Below are positions 6,087 to 13,472 of a stretch of DNA of 13,472 nucleotides, piece by piece. The stretch covers positions 1-13,472 of the forward strand of contig WFTN01000251.1 of assembly GCA_015485455.1 (NCBI GenBank), given 5' to 3'. The notes beneath the pieces were generated by a model. It was not told where the DNA came from. It saw only the letters and a list, made by a program, of their open reading frames with translations, and did no database searches. Numbering within the stretch: the stretch's first letter is position 1; each line of letters starts with the position of its first letter. Position numbers and translations under genes: made by a program. Origin of the DNA: Planctomycetota bacterium. GTDB lineage: Bacteria > Planctomycetota > GCA-002687715 > DRQF01.

Positions 6087-8452
6087 CTCAGTTCTTCAGC
6101 ATTGGTCGCAAGACGCCTCCCGGTTTTGACCCAACCCGGCCGACGAAACGCATGCTACTCACTGGAGTCATCACCCTTCATTGTGACGATTTGGAACAGG
6201 CATACACCCTTCTTCCCGAATTCATCAGTCGCGTGCAAGGCATCGTGTTAACTCAAGGCAGGAAGTTCAGCCAGGAGTTTATCAGCGAGCAACTCGTTCA
6301 TCTTCAATTACCTGGCCATTTGATGCCGGAGGCTTCCTCATTAGCTCAAGCTACAATGGAACTCATGAGTGATCGCCAGATCGCTTTAGACCACAGCAAG
6401 AACATGAGCATTGAGTTAACGAGGCTTCAAGACGCCCTTAGTCGGACAAAGCGGAGCTACAACGACAACATGGACCGGCTGATCATGCGTGCAAATGAAA
6501 TTAACCGCATGTTCGAGTTGTCTATGATTGGTAGTTTTCGCACCAATCTCGCGGGCAAGCTCATTTTAGCCAACCCAGCCCTCTTGAAGATCATCGGCTA
6601 CGAATCCTTGGAAGCACTCAACCAAGTCGGCGTTCGTGAGACTTACCAGAATCCTGAGGACAGACAAAAGCTCACCTCCATGGCTCTTGAGGCCCCAGTC
6701 TCTTCTTTCGAAACGACCCTCATTCGGGGCGACGGGATGCCAGTCGATGTCCTCTTGAGCGCCTATGTGGTGAATGGAGACAATGGCGAGCCCCGCTTTC
6801 TGGAAGGCAATATGATCAACCACACCGCAAGAAAAAAGGCGATGGAAGATCTCCGGCAAGCCAATCTCACCTTGGAGCATGAACGCAATATGTTCATTGG
6901 CGGCCCCGTAGTCGTCTTCAATTGGAGGAATGCTGAGAGTTGGCCAGTTACTTATGTATCGCCCAATGTGGAGGATGTGTTCGGATATACCCCAGCAGAA
7001 CTTCTTTCCGGTGAAATACATTATTCCTCTCTCATTCATGCTGGAGACCAAGAAAGGGTAAGCATCGAAGTAGCCCATGGCATTCAGGCGAAAGGCAGCA
7101 GTTTCTCGCATCAGCCCTACCGCATTCTCCGCAAAGATGGGCAAACAATTTGGATCGATGACTTTACCACGATCCTTTGGGATGAGAACGGCAATGCCAC
7201 TCATTTCTTGGGCTACGTCGTCGACATCACCAAGCGCATCGATGCTGCAGCCGAGAAGGAATCTTTAGAGAGGCAGCTTCAACATGCCCAGAAGCTGGAG
7301 AGTCTGGGCGTCTTGGCTGGGGGGATTGCCCATGACTTCAACAATTTGCTCATGGCGATACTTGGCAATGCTGACCTAGTCTTGGAGGAGCTAAAACCCG
7401 ATGCCCCCTCTTACCCTATGGTCAAGGAAATTGGCCGAGCGTCCATGCGCGCCGCAGACCTTGCCAAACAAATGTTGGCCTACTCAGGCAGAGGTCGATT
7501 CGTCTTGGAGACCATTGACGCCAGCCGACTCTTGGAGGAGATGGGAAACATCTTAGAGATTACCATCTCAAGAAACGTCACCCTCAAATTCAATCTAAAC
7601 CCTCAGATTCCCACGTTCGAAGGCGACGCAACCCAGGTCCGCCAAGTCGTGATGAATCTCATCACCAATGCCGCAGAGTCCATTGGAAACGACCTTGGAG
7701 ATGTAACCCTGTCGACCGGACAAAGTTTTTGCGATCGACAATTCTTCGAAACCAAGAGCAACACACTCTGGCTCTTAGCCGAAAGAAAGATGCCAGAGAA
7801 GACCTACGTCTTCATTGAAGTGCAAGATACAGGATGTGGCATGGATCGGCCCACAATGGACAAGATTTTCGACCCATTCTTCACCACAAAGTTCACCGGT
7901 AGGGGGTTGGGGATGTCCGCGGTCTTGGGCATCATCCGAGGACATAAGGGTGCGATTGAAGTCGAGAGTACCTGTGGCGTCGGCACTACATTCCGTATCT
8001 ACTTCCCTGTTGCCAAGACAGCAGCCTCCCCAGCACGCCAAGGCGTCAAATCTACCCACGACAATTCGCCTTGGCGTGGAGAAGGTACAGTACTCGTGGT
8101 TGACGATGAAAAAACAGTATTGACAGTCGCAGCTGGTATGTTGGATTGTTTGGGATTCAAGTCGGTGACCGCAAGCTCGGGTGAGCTTGCAACTGAGATC
8201 GTTCGTGAAGGCAAGCAGGAGTTTTCTTGTGTCCTTCTCGATTTAACGATGCCCAAGATGAACGGAGCCGAAACTTTTCGGGCCATGAGGAAAATCAATC
8301 CGCGCCTGAAGATAGTCCTTTGCAGTGGCTACAGTCAGCAAGATGCCACCAAAGAGTTCGCCGATTTGGGACTCGCCGATTTCCTGCAAAAACCATACTC
8401 CTTAGCCCGCCTGCGGGGAACACTGCGTCGCCTCAATGCCAAGTCAACTTAG
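6083..8452 (+). CDS. PAS-domain hybrid sensor histidine kinase with C-terminal receiver
   Basis: This 789-residue kinase autophosphorylates on His and passes phosphate to its own receiver. No membrane segment is visible, so it is cytoplasmic. Layout: an N-terminal region of about 110 residues that I cannot assign, a coiled coil (about 110-150), PAS 1 (about 155-275, FELSMIGSFRTNLAGKLILAN), PAS 2 with PAC (about 285-395, VSPNVEDVFGYTPAEL and FLGYVVDITKR), a DHp H-box LAGGIAHDFNNLL with His417, and the ATPase domain with N-box NLITNAAES (Asn529), DTGCGM (582-587), FDPFFTTK and GRGLGMSAV. The receiver starts near 667 with Asp674-Asp675, phosphoacceptor Asp720 in LLDLTMPKM and Lys770 in LQKP. The H-box and G-boxes are typical of hybrid kinases in the HPK4/NtrB-like style. 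Its start overlaps the FIST stop (ATGA) with GGGAGAA 5 nt upstream, indicating translational coupling. No output domain or regulator follows; it ends 50 bp from the convergent cheR. Confidence 0.93.
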   Translation: MTQFFSIGRKTPPGFDPTRPTKRMLLTGVITLHCDDLEQAYTLLPEFISRVQGIVLTQGRKFSQEFISEQLVHLQLPGHLMPEASSLAQATMELMSDRQIALDHSKNMSIELTRLQDALSRTKRSYNDNMDRLIMRANEINRMFELSMIGSFRTNLAGKLILANPALLKIIGYESLEALNQVGVRETYQNPEDRQKLTSMALEAPVSSFETTLIRGDGMPVDVLLSAYVVNGDNGEPRFLEGNMINHTARKKAMEDLRQANLTLEHERNMFIGGPVVVFNWRNAESWPVTYVSPNVEDVFGYTPAELLSGEIHYSSLIHAGDQERVSIEVAHGIQAKGSSFSHQPYRILRKDGQTIWIDDFTTILWDENGNATHFLGYVVDITKRIDAAAEKESLERQLQHAQKLESLGVLAGGIAHDFNNLLMAILGNADLVLEELKPDAPSYPMVKEIGRASMRAADLAKQMLAYSGRGRFVLETIDASRLLEEMGNILEITISRNVTLKFNLNPQIPTFEGDATQVRQVVMNLITNAAESIGNDLGDVTLSTGQSFCDRQFFETKSNTLWLLAERKMPEKTYVFIEVQDTGCGMDRPTMDKIFDPFFTTKFTGRGLGMSAVLGIIRGHKGAIEVESTCGVGTTFRIYFPVAKTAASPARQGVKSTHDNSPWRGEGTVLVVDDEKTVLTVAAGMLDCLGFKSVTASSGELATEIVREGKQEFSCVLLDLTMPKMNGAETFRAMRKINPRLKIVLCSGYSQQDATKEFADLGLADFLQKPYSLARLRGTLRRLNAKST

Positions 8453-8502
8453 CCAAATAAGTAGCTCTCGTTCCAGGCTCAGAAGTCAACGCAATATCTG
8501 TT

Positions 8503-9312
8503 CTACTTCACTTGGTAGGCGCCAGATCCTAAGGATTCCACCGCTGCTCCCAGGCTAGCTGGTATCTCCCCTCCACCGACGAAGAAATACCCACCGGGGC
8601 CCAATAGTCGCATGAGGTTGTCCAAGATCTTCTTCTTTGTCTCCACATCAAAGTAGATCAAGACATTGCGAATAAAAACGACATCTGGCTTGGGCAAACG
8701 GGGCCATGGACGAACAAGATTGAGCTGGGAGAATTTGACCATAGAGACGATTTCCTGAGATAGGTGCCAATTGACACCATTCTGTTTGAAAAACCGACTT
8801 TTGAGACTTGGAGGTAAACCCCGGCGCAATTCCACGTCCGAATAGACTCCACTTTTGCACCGTTCGATCATCTGAGAGGATATATCTGTTGCCTCGAATT
8901 CAACTTTCCAATTCGCCAACGCTGGAAATTTGTCCTTGATGATCATGCAAACGCTGAAGGGTTCCTGGCCACTCGATGCGGCAGCGCACCAAATGCGGAG
9001 ACTTTTCTTGTCGCTATTCTTCTCGATGATCTTGGGGAGGACCTTCTCTTCGAAGACTTTGAATGGAGCATTGTCCCGAAAGAAATAGGTTTCATTGACC
9101 ATAAGTTGATCAACAACCTTGTCAGCCAACTCTGAAAACGGGCGACGAATAAGCGTATTCATCAACTCGTCAACAGATTCATAGCCATCTTCTTTGCAGA
9201 TGATTTGAAGGCGCGTCTCCACGAAATAGTTTTTGCTATCGTCGAGGACCATGCCGGTTCTTTCACGGATAAACTCCCGTACCGCCACGAAATTGGATTT
9301 AGTAGTCGCCAT
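8503..9312 (-). CDS. cheR: CheR-type chemoreceptor glutamate methyltransferase
   Basis: CheR uses S-adenosylmethionine to methylate glutamates on chemoreceptors, giving adaptation together with CheB. The 269-residue product has the helical CheR N domain (1-70), the hallmark NETYFFRD (73-80), the SAM-binding motif WCAAASSGQEPFS (108-120), ATDIS with Asp143 (141-145), GVYSDVELRRGLP (155-167) and the catalytic-domain signature NVLIYF (216-221). The SAM loop reads SSGQEP where most CheR have STGEEP, a mild variant. It is the last gene of the operon; only 6 bp separate it from cheB, and its ribosome site (GAGAGGTTAA on the minus strand) overlaps the cheB stop. Downstream, 50 bp separate it from the convergent kinase gene; I see no strong hairpin terminator there. 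There is no C-terminal TPR extension, so it is the minimal, classical form. Confidence 0.95.
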   Translation of the reverse strand: MATTKSNFVAVREFIRERTGMVLDDSKNYFVETRLQIICKEDGYESVDELMNTLIRRPFSELADKVVDQLMVNETYFFRDNAPFKVFEEKVLPKIIEKNSDKKSLRIWCAAASSGQEPFSVCMIIKDKFPALANWKVEFEATDISSQMIERCKSGVYSDVELRRGLPPSLKSRFFKQNGVNWHLSQEIVSMVKFSQLNLVRPWPRLPKPDVVFIRNVLIYFDVETKKKILDNLMRLLGPGGYFFVGGGEIPASLGAAVESLGSGAYQVK

Positions 9313-9318
9313 TTCGAA

Positions 9319-10515
9319 TTAACCTCTCAAACCTACAGGACGTCTTTGTACTGTCATGATAATATCACTAGCGATTTGCTCTAAGGGCAAGACGCGATCA
9401 CTTCCGTTTGCTTTAGTGATTGCACCAGGCATCCCCCAAACAACACTGCTTTCCTCATCCTGCGCAATAACACGCCCACCCGCATCACGAACAGCCAAAG
9501 AACCAATCATCGCATCACACCCCATGCCCGTAAGGACAACGGACAGAACATTCCCGCCGAATACTTTCACAACGCTCCTGAGCATTGGGTCAGCGGCAGG
9601 CCGGCAAAAATTCTCGGCTGGCCCATCATCTGGTTTCGCAACCACGTGAACCCCTTGCCGTTCCACCAAAAGATGACGATCTCCTGTGGGAAAGTAGATC
9701 GTTCCAGCCTTAATCGGGGTAGCCTCTTTCACTTCCAGCACTTCAAGAGGACAATCTCGAACGAAACGTTCCACAAGTTTGCTGGCAAAATTCGAGGGGA
9801 TGTGTTGGGTGATAACAATGGGAATTGGAAGAGTCGCGGGCAGAGCTTTAAGGACAATTGACAAAGCATTCGGGCCTCCCGTGGAAGACGAAATGGCAAC
9901 AATGTCGAATGATCCTGATTTCGTTCTTCTCCCTGCTGGGCTTGAGGCTGTGTTCGAAGCAGATGCACTTGAAGGGGACTTCTTCTTCGCTGGGCTTCGA
10001 TCCCTGCGATCCTTCGTTGCCGGGCGCGATTTTCGAATCAACGTGCGCCGAACGGGAGTCTCCCCTCGCCGACCTCGCTTAGAAACGGCAGCTCGCCCCC
10101 CTTGGGCTTGACCATACAGCCGCCGGATTTTGGGAACCAGCTCTCGTTCCATGGCCGACATGGCTTCAATCCGTTCTTTCCCGGCGACGGGCTTACAAAC
10201 ACATTCGTTTGCTCCCAAAGTTAAGGCCTCGAACGTTTGCTTGGAGCCTTTTTCTGTCAGGCTAGAGAACATGATAACAGGCAAAGAGGGCCACCGTTTT
10301 CGAATGAGCGGTAATGCCTCAAGCCCACTCATCTCTGGCATCTCAATATCCAAGATAACAACGTCTGGGTTGTATTTTTCGATGGCTTCGATGCCCAAAA
10401 GCCCATTGGCTCCAGTTCCACAAACACGAATCTCTTTGTCGGAGGAAACGACCGCACGGAGTAAGTTCCGCATGACAGTTGAATCGTCAATTAGCAGGAC
10501 GTTAATCATATTCAT
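9319..10515 (-). CDS. cheB: CheB-type protein-glutamate methylesterase/deamidase
   Basis: CheB removes receptor methyl esters and deamidates glutamines, and is activated by CheA phosphorylation. From the ATG at 10515 the product is 398 aa: a receiver domain (about 1-120) with Asp10-Asp11, phosphoacceptor Asp56 in VVILDIEMPEM and Lys in CVCKP; a long linker (about 135-203); and the methylesterase domain with catalytic Ser in ISSSTGGP (about 211), His in TQHIPSNFA (about 238) and Asp in LTGMGCDAM. The linker of about 65-70 residues is very rich in Arg, Lys, Ser and Ala, longer and more basic than in enteric CheB. A TTG five codons upstream is in frame, but the ATG at 10515 is preferred: GAGGTG (10528-10523) lies 7 nt before it and the phosphoacceptor then falls at 56 as in the enteric protein. 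It lies about 49 bp after the MCP gene and 6 bp before cheR. Confidence 0.95.
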   Translation of the reverse strand: MNMINVLLIDDSTVMRNLLRAVVSSDKEIRVCGTGANGLLGIEAIEKYNPDVVILDIEMPEMSGLEALPLIRKRWPSLPVIMFSSLTEKGSKQTFEALTLGANECVCKPVAGKERIEAMSAMERELVPKIRRLYGQAQGGRAAVSKRGRRGETPVRRTLIRKSRPATKDRRDRSPAKKKSPSSASASNTASSPAGRRTKSGSFDIVAISSSTGGPNALSIVLKALPATLPIPIVITQHIPSNFASKLVERFVRDCPLEVLEVKEATPIKAGTIYFPTGDRHLLVERQGVHVVAKPDDGPAENFCRPAADPMLRSVVKVFGGNVLSVVLTGMGCDAMIGSLAVRDAGGRVIAQDEESSVVWGMPGAITKANGSDRVLPLEQIASDIIMTVQRRPVGLRG

Positions 10516-10564
10516 GAGACGACACCTCAAACAAAATTCTAAATGCGGCCCAAGGCGCCACTGG

Positions 10565-12331
10565 CTACTTCAATCTAAAACCCGCGAGCAAAGCGTTGAG
10601 GTCATTTGCGAGGGCCGTCATAGCCTTCACCCTCTCCTGATTGCTCTCCGCTAACCGTTGGGTTTGTGTTGCACCATCTGCAACACTGGCAATATTCTCA
10701 GCGATCTCTGATGTTTGCACCGCCGCATCAGAAATGCTATTGCCGATCTCGTTGGCTGTGGCTGTTTGCTCCTCAACCGCCGAAGCAATGTTATTCTGAA
10801 TATCGCTAATTTCGTCAATGATGAGAGAAATACTCTCAATCGCCTGAACTGCTCTATCTGTATCGGATTGAATGGCGTCAATTTTAACAGAAATTTCTTC
10901 TGTTGCCATGGCGGTCTCTCTTGCCAGGTCTTTGACCTCACTGGCAACAACGGCAAAACCCTTGCCAGCCTCACCCGCGCGAGCAGCCTCAATAGTTGCA
11001 TTGAGAGCAAGAAGATTGGTTTGTTGGGCGATGGAGGTGATCGTACTCACGACCTTTCCGATGTCGACGCTACTCGCTCCCAGCTTCTTCACCGTGGTGT
11101 TCGTGTCCTCGGCTACCACAACTGCATTATTGGCAACTCTTGCTGCCTCCGTCGTATTGCGAGAGATTTCTTTGATGCTAGCCCCAAGTTCCTCTATGCC
11201 CGCCGCAACGGTCTCTACGCTCCGACTAATCTCAATACTCGCTGTCGACACAGAGGAAGCTCGATCAGATGTCTCCGTAGCGTTGCGTTCAACTTGCTGC
11301 GTTGAGCCCGACATCTTATCTACAGATCCAACCAACGTCCCGGAAGACTTAGAGATGTCTGCCAAGCTCCCGCGAATCGTTGCAAGAAAGTTATCGAATC
11401 CCCGAGCGATCCGGTCAACAACGCCATCGCCCTTGGATCCAATCGAACCCCGCAAATCGCCAGATTTTGCAGCCGACACGACGAGAAGAGTCTCTTTCGC
11501 CTTCTTCTGAGCAGCAATGTCATTGCGTCTCTGCTCAGCCACCTCTGACCATTTAACCGAACGACTTAAGACTGCAGAACTCATATGCTCTACTGTTTCT
11601 GTGACCGCGGCACTGAGTTCACTCATCTCTCGGCTCGAGTGGCTGTCCAGAGACACAGAAAGATCGCCGCCGCCCACCAGCTTGATAACTCTAACCGCAT
11701 CCTGAACGCTGTGAGAAATTCGCTTGGCTACAAAGATTCCAGTGAAAATGGCTAGTGAGCTAAAGAAGAGAGCAATGACAGCGTTCCAGATACCAAGGGC
11801 AACAAGGTCCTCTTCTCCCATGGTCTGAAGTCGATGGAGACCATCTTGGGCGCAAACAACAAATCGCGCGGCTGCATCTCGAAGAGTTTTCTCAGCCTTC
11901 CCAACCGCCTCTGATCCATTTTTCTTGTCTAACTTCGTGAGCCCGCGTGCAGCCTTTTCCAACTCATCCAAGGTTGTGACTTGGTCTTGGAAGAGCGAAA
12001 CAAGATCACTATCGACAGGATCGACATCAACGTCATCCTCACCGACTTTTATTGCGCCACCGTTGAGAAGCAGGTCAACATTCCTGCGGATATCCGACGC
12101 TGCACTTTCAATAGCGCGACTACTCCCAGAACCCCCGCTCAGAGCCTCAGCCTGAAGAAGATTGCCAAGCGCACTTTGATCTGCTGCCACGCGAATTCGG
12201 ACCGAGTCGGCCTCCGCCTCCCGGATTTCGAGAGTTATTTCCCCTAACGACAAGGCAAAACCGATCAATGCGACAATAGCAATAGCGAAGATTTGCTGAG
12301 AAATTCTAAGCTGAGAAAAAAAATTAGTCAT
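10565..12331 (-). CDS. Methyl-accepting chemotaxis protein (transmembrane chemoreceptor)
   Basis: This 588-residue receptor detects a stimulus outside the inner membrane and controls CheA through CheW. It has a short cytoplasmic start, TM1 (about 11-31), a periplasmic domain of about 145 residues (32-177) that is mostly helical with an acidic loop ([14 protein letters not shown], 96-109), TM2 (about 178-202), a HAMP domain (about 203-256), a second HAMP-like segment (about 282-320, [18 protein letters not shown]), then the long coiled-coil signalling domain. The conserved hairpin tip [21 protein letters not shown] is at 434-454 and [15 protein letters not shown] follows. I do not recognise the ligand-binding domain beyond a helical-bundle type. 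The C-terminus (AGFRLK) lacks the NWETF-like CheR tether. AAGG on the minus strand lies 7 nt before the ATG. It sits 27 bp after cheW. A run of eight T in codons 3-6 is a possible slippage site. Confidence 0.95.
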   Translation of the reverse strand: MTNFFSQLRISQQIFAIAIVALIGFALSLGEITLEIREAEADSVRIRVAADQSALGNLLQAEALSGGSGSSRAIESAASDIRRNVDLLLNGGAIKVGEDDVDVDPVDSDLVSLFQDQVTTLDELEKAARGLTKLDKKNGSEAVGKAEKTLRDAAARFVVCAQDGLHRLQTMGEEDLVALGIWNAVIALFFSSLAIFTGIFVAKRISHSVQDAVRVIKLVGGGDLSVSLDSHSSREMSELSAAVTETVEHMSSAVLSRSVKWSEVAEQRRNDIAAQKKAKETLLVVSAAKSGDLRGSIGSKGDGVVDRIARGFDNFLATIRGSLADISKSSGTLVGSVDKMSGSTQQVERNATETSDRASSVSTASIEISRSVETVAAGIEELGASIKEISRNTTEAARVANNAVVVAEDTNTTVKKLGASSVDIGKVVSTITSIAQQTNLLALNATIEAARAGEAGKGFAVVASEVKDLARETAMATEEISVKIDAIQSDTDRAVQAIESISLIIDEISDIQNNIASAVEEQTATANEIGNSISDAAVQTSEIAENIASVADGATQTQRLAESNQERVKAMTALANDLNALLAGFRLK

Positions 12332-12358
12332 CCAAGAACCTTAGCCCCATCTGTGTAA

Positions 12359-12793
12359 TTAGGATTCGATGCTCACGGCTTTATCCTTATCCAGGACCAA
12401 GAGCAGATCTTTCTCAAGTTTGTAGGTACCAACAATGAGTTCACGCATATCGTCGGCCAAGGTCTCTGGAGGCTCTTCAAAATCCTCAGCCCCCACCTCA
12501 ACGACGTCACCGATCTCATCGACGAGAAGGCTAAATAATTCGCCATCTGATCGAACAACAACGTTCATAGGTCGTCCCTTGGCCAAAGGTCCAAGGTTAA
12601 GACGAGTCCTCAAATCCAGCGTCGTCACGATCTCTCCTCGAAGATTCATGAGTCCGGTCACGACCTTGGGAGAACATGGAACAGGAGTTGATTCATGGTG
12701 CAAGATGACCTCTTGGATATCCAAGACATCAACACCCAAGAGCAGATCATCTACTCGAAAGGAACAAAGTTGTTTCTTGTCATTGACCAACAT
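12359..12793 (-). CDS. cheW: CheW coupling protein
   Basis: CheW is the small SH3-like adaptor that joins receptor tips to CheA in the chemosensory array. The 144-residue product is a single CheW domain: CSFRVDDLLLGVDVLDIQEV (10-29) for the first strands, the conserved GLMNLRGEIVTTLDLR turn (47-62), NVVVRSDGELFSLLVDEIGDVVEV in the middle and a closing strand GTYKLEKDLLLVLD. Length is usual for CheW. It follows the cheA stop by only 2 bp (TAA-AC-ATG) with GAGGT as ribosome site inside the end of cheA, so translation is coupled. Its tip-binding surface seems complete. It could also serve other receptors in the genome, but the gene order ties it to the neighbouring CheA and MCP. Confidence 0.95.
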   Translation of the reverse strand: MLVNDKKQLCSFRVDDLLLGVDVLDIQEVILHHESTPVPCSPKVVTGLMNLRGEIVTTLDLRTRLNLGPLAKGRPMNVVVRSDGELFSLLVDEIGDVVEVGAEDFEEPPETLADDMRELIVGTYKLEKDLLLVLDKDKAVSIES

Positions 12794-12795
12794 GT

Positions 12796-13472
12796 TTAGA
12801 CCTCACACAATTGTGGCTTAGAATCCAACAAACTTGGAGCCAACATGCCCACAATTTCATCCAGATCCAATAACTCTGTAATCGTATCGTCGATAACGAT
12901 GGCACCGCGAACACCTTGCCTCTTCGATCCTTCGTCGAGTTCAATGCGTACATCGAGAACATCAACAATGCGTTCGACAACGAGACCAATACTCTTCTCT
13001 CCAACCTCGTAGACAATGACGTAAACCGTCTCTGCCTCTTCTTCGCCTTCTTCCCAGTTGCCGAAGGAGCAACCGATAGCGTCGGCGACTTTGAAGAGCG
13101 GCATGATACCACCGCGATACTGCAAGACTTCTTGGTTCCCCGTCATCTCTATGTTCGACTTGAGAGTCTCTTCGATGCGGGCCACCTCGCGCAATTCCAT
13201 TGCCAAAGGTGCAGAGCAACCGGTTTCAACCACCAAGACCGGAACTGCTGGTCCCCGAGAGTCTTCAGAGTCAATGATTTTCTTGGTGGCGGCAATGGCC
13301 TCGCCGACTTCACCCAAGAGGCCAGCAATTCGTGCCAGGCCCGTAACGTCCAAGATCAATGCCACCTGACCGTCGCCGAGAATAGTAGCTCCGGCATAGT
13401 GTGGCATACCACTGAGTTGCTTACTCAAGGGCTTCACCACAATTTCAATGCTGTCCCGGACCTCCCCAACAA
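12796..13472 (-). CDS. cheA: CheA histidine kinase, C-terminal part (end of P5 plus an extra CheW-like domain)
   Basis: Only the last 225 codons are in the window; the frame is open to the right edge, so the GTG at 13440 is not the start. The visible part begins in the end of the P5 regulatory domain, with IEIVVKPL and the very typical GATILGDGQVALILDVTGLA. After a linker of about 20 residues a second CheW-like domain follows: PVLVVETG at its start, ELREVARIEETL, EVLQYRGGIMPLFKVADAI (the usual R-G-x-x-x-P-L turn), VYVIVYEVGEKSIGLVVERIVDV, and GAIVIDDTITELLDLDEIV at its end. CheA is the array's ATP-dependent kinase, phosphorylating CheB and CheY-type receivers. The tandem CheW-like ending is known in some CheA classes and would give an extra interface for CheW or another P5 in the array rings. 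P1 to P4, including the phosphorylated His and the ATP site, are outside the window. Confidence 0.92.
   Translation of the reverse strand, partial: VGEVRDSIEIVVKPLSKQLSGMPHYAGATILGDGQVALILDVTGLARIAGLLGEVGEAIAATKKIIDSEDSRGPAVPVLVVETGCSAPLAMELREVARIEETLKSNIEMTGNQEVLQYRGGIMPLFKVADAIGCSFGNWEEGEEEAETVYVIVYEVGEKSIGLVVERIVDVLDVRIELDEGSKRQGVRGAIVIDDTITELLDLDEIVGMLAPSLLDSKPQLCEV

Noticed and set aside
12806..12815. 10-bp palindrome CACAATTGTG near the end of cheA
   Set aside because: It lies within coding sequence, is short, and has no second copy or promoter context.
1..13472. CRISPR arrays, tRNA or rRNA genes, insertion sequences
   Set aside because: No regularly spaced repeats, transposase-like frame, terminal inverted repeats or structural RNA signatures were seen on either strand by eye.

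Overview
The window comes from a Gram-negative-type bacterium. It has a lipoprotein-like cyanophycinase, a secreted beta-propeller protein, a methyl-accepting chemoreceptor with two membrane helices, and a full chemosensory gene order. By eye the DNA is about half GC. The secreted FG-GAP/VCBS and carboxypeptidase-regulatory-like proteins, the cyanophycinase, the FIST sensor and the CheA with an extra CheW-like domain together recall the Planctomycetota/Verrucomicrobiota/Lentisphaerota group. That placement is a weak inference; I saw no rRNA or other marker gene.

Layout. On the plus strand, bases 1-655 hold the 3' end of a gene for a protein with a carboxypeptidase-regulatory-like fold, interrupted by an in-frame TAG. 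Next come a DEAD-box RNA helicase with a DbpA-type RNA-binding domain (874-2703), a peptidase S51/cyanophycinase with a lipoprotein-like N-terminus (2785-3600), a secreted five-repeat FG-GAP/VCBS protein whose frame is crossed by a single TGA (3799-4884), and a translationally coupled pair: a FIST-domain sensor (4932-6086) and a PAS hybrid histidine kinase (6083-8452). On the minus strand, converging on that block, is a tight chemosensory operon transcribed from the right edge leftwards: cheA (3' end only), cheW, an MCP, cheB and cheR.

How the genes work together. CheA, CheW, MCP, CheB and CheR form an adaptation-competent chemosensory array; no cheY is visible. The FIST protein probably senses a soluble ligand and passes the signal to the cytoplasmic hybrid kinase encoded with it. 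The cyanophycinase would release beta-Asp-Arg-type dipeptides; a link to FIST ligand sensing is speculation from proximity.

Most notable signal. The FG-GAP/VCBS gene is open on both sides of a TGA at 4138-4140, directly followed by a Cys codon (TGA-TGT). The interruption falls just before the second calcium-loop repeat, at a place where, as I recall, relatives carry a Cys-Cys pair. A perfect 7-bp hairpin with loop GUU lies 13 nt after the TGA (loop at +21), which fits the geometry of a bacterial SECIS element. This makes the gene a candidate new selenoprotein, though a nonsense mutation or a sequence error remains possible. The TAG-interrupted gene at the left edge is a second, separate case of an apparently maintained frame around a stop.
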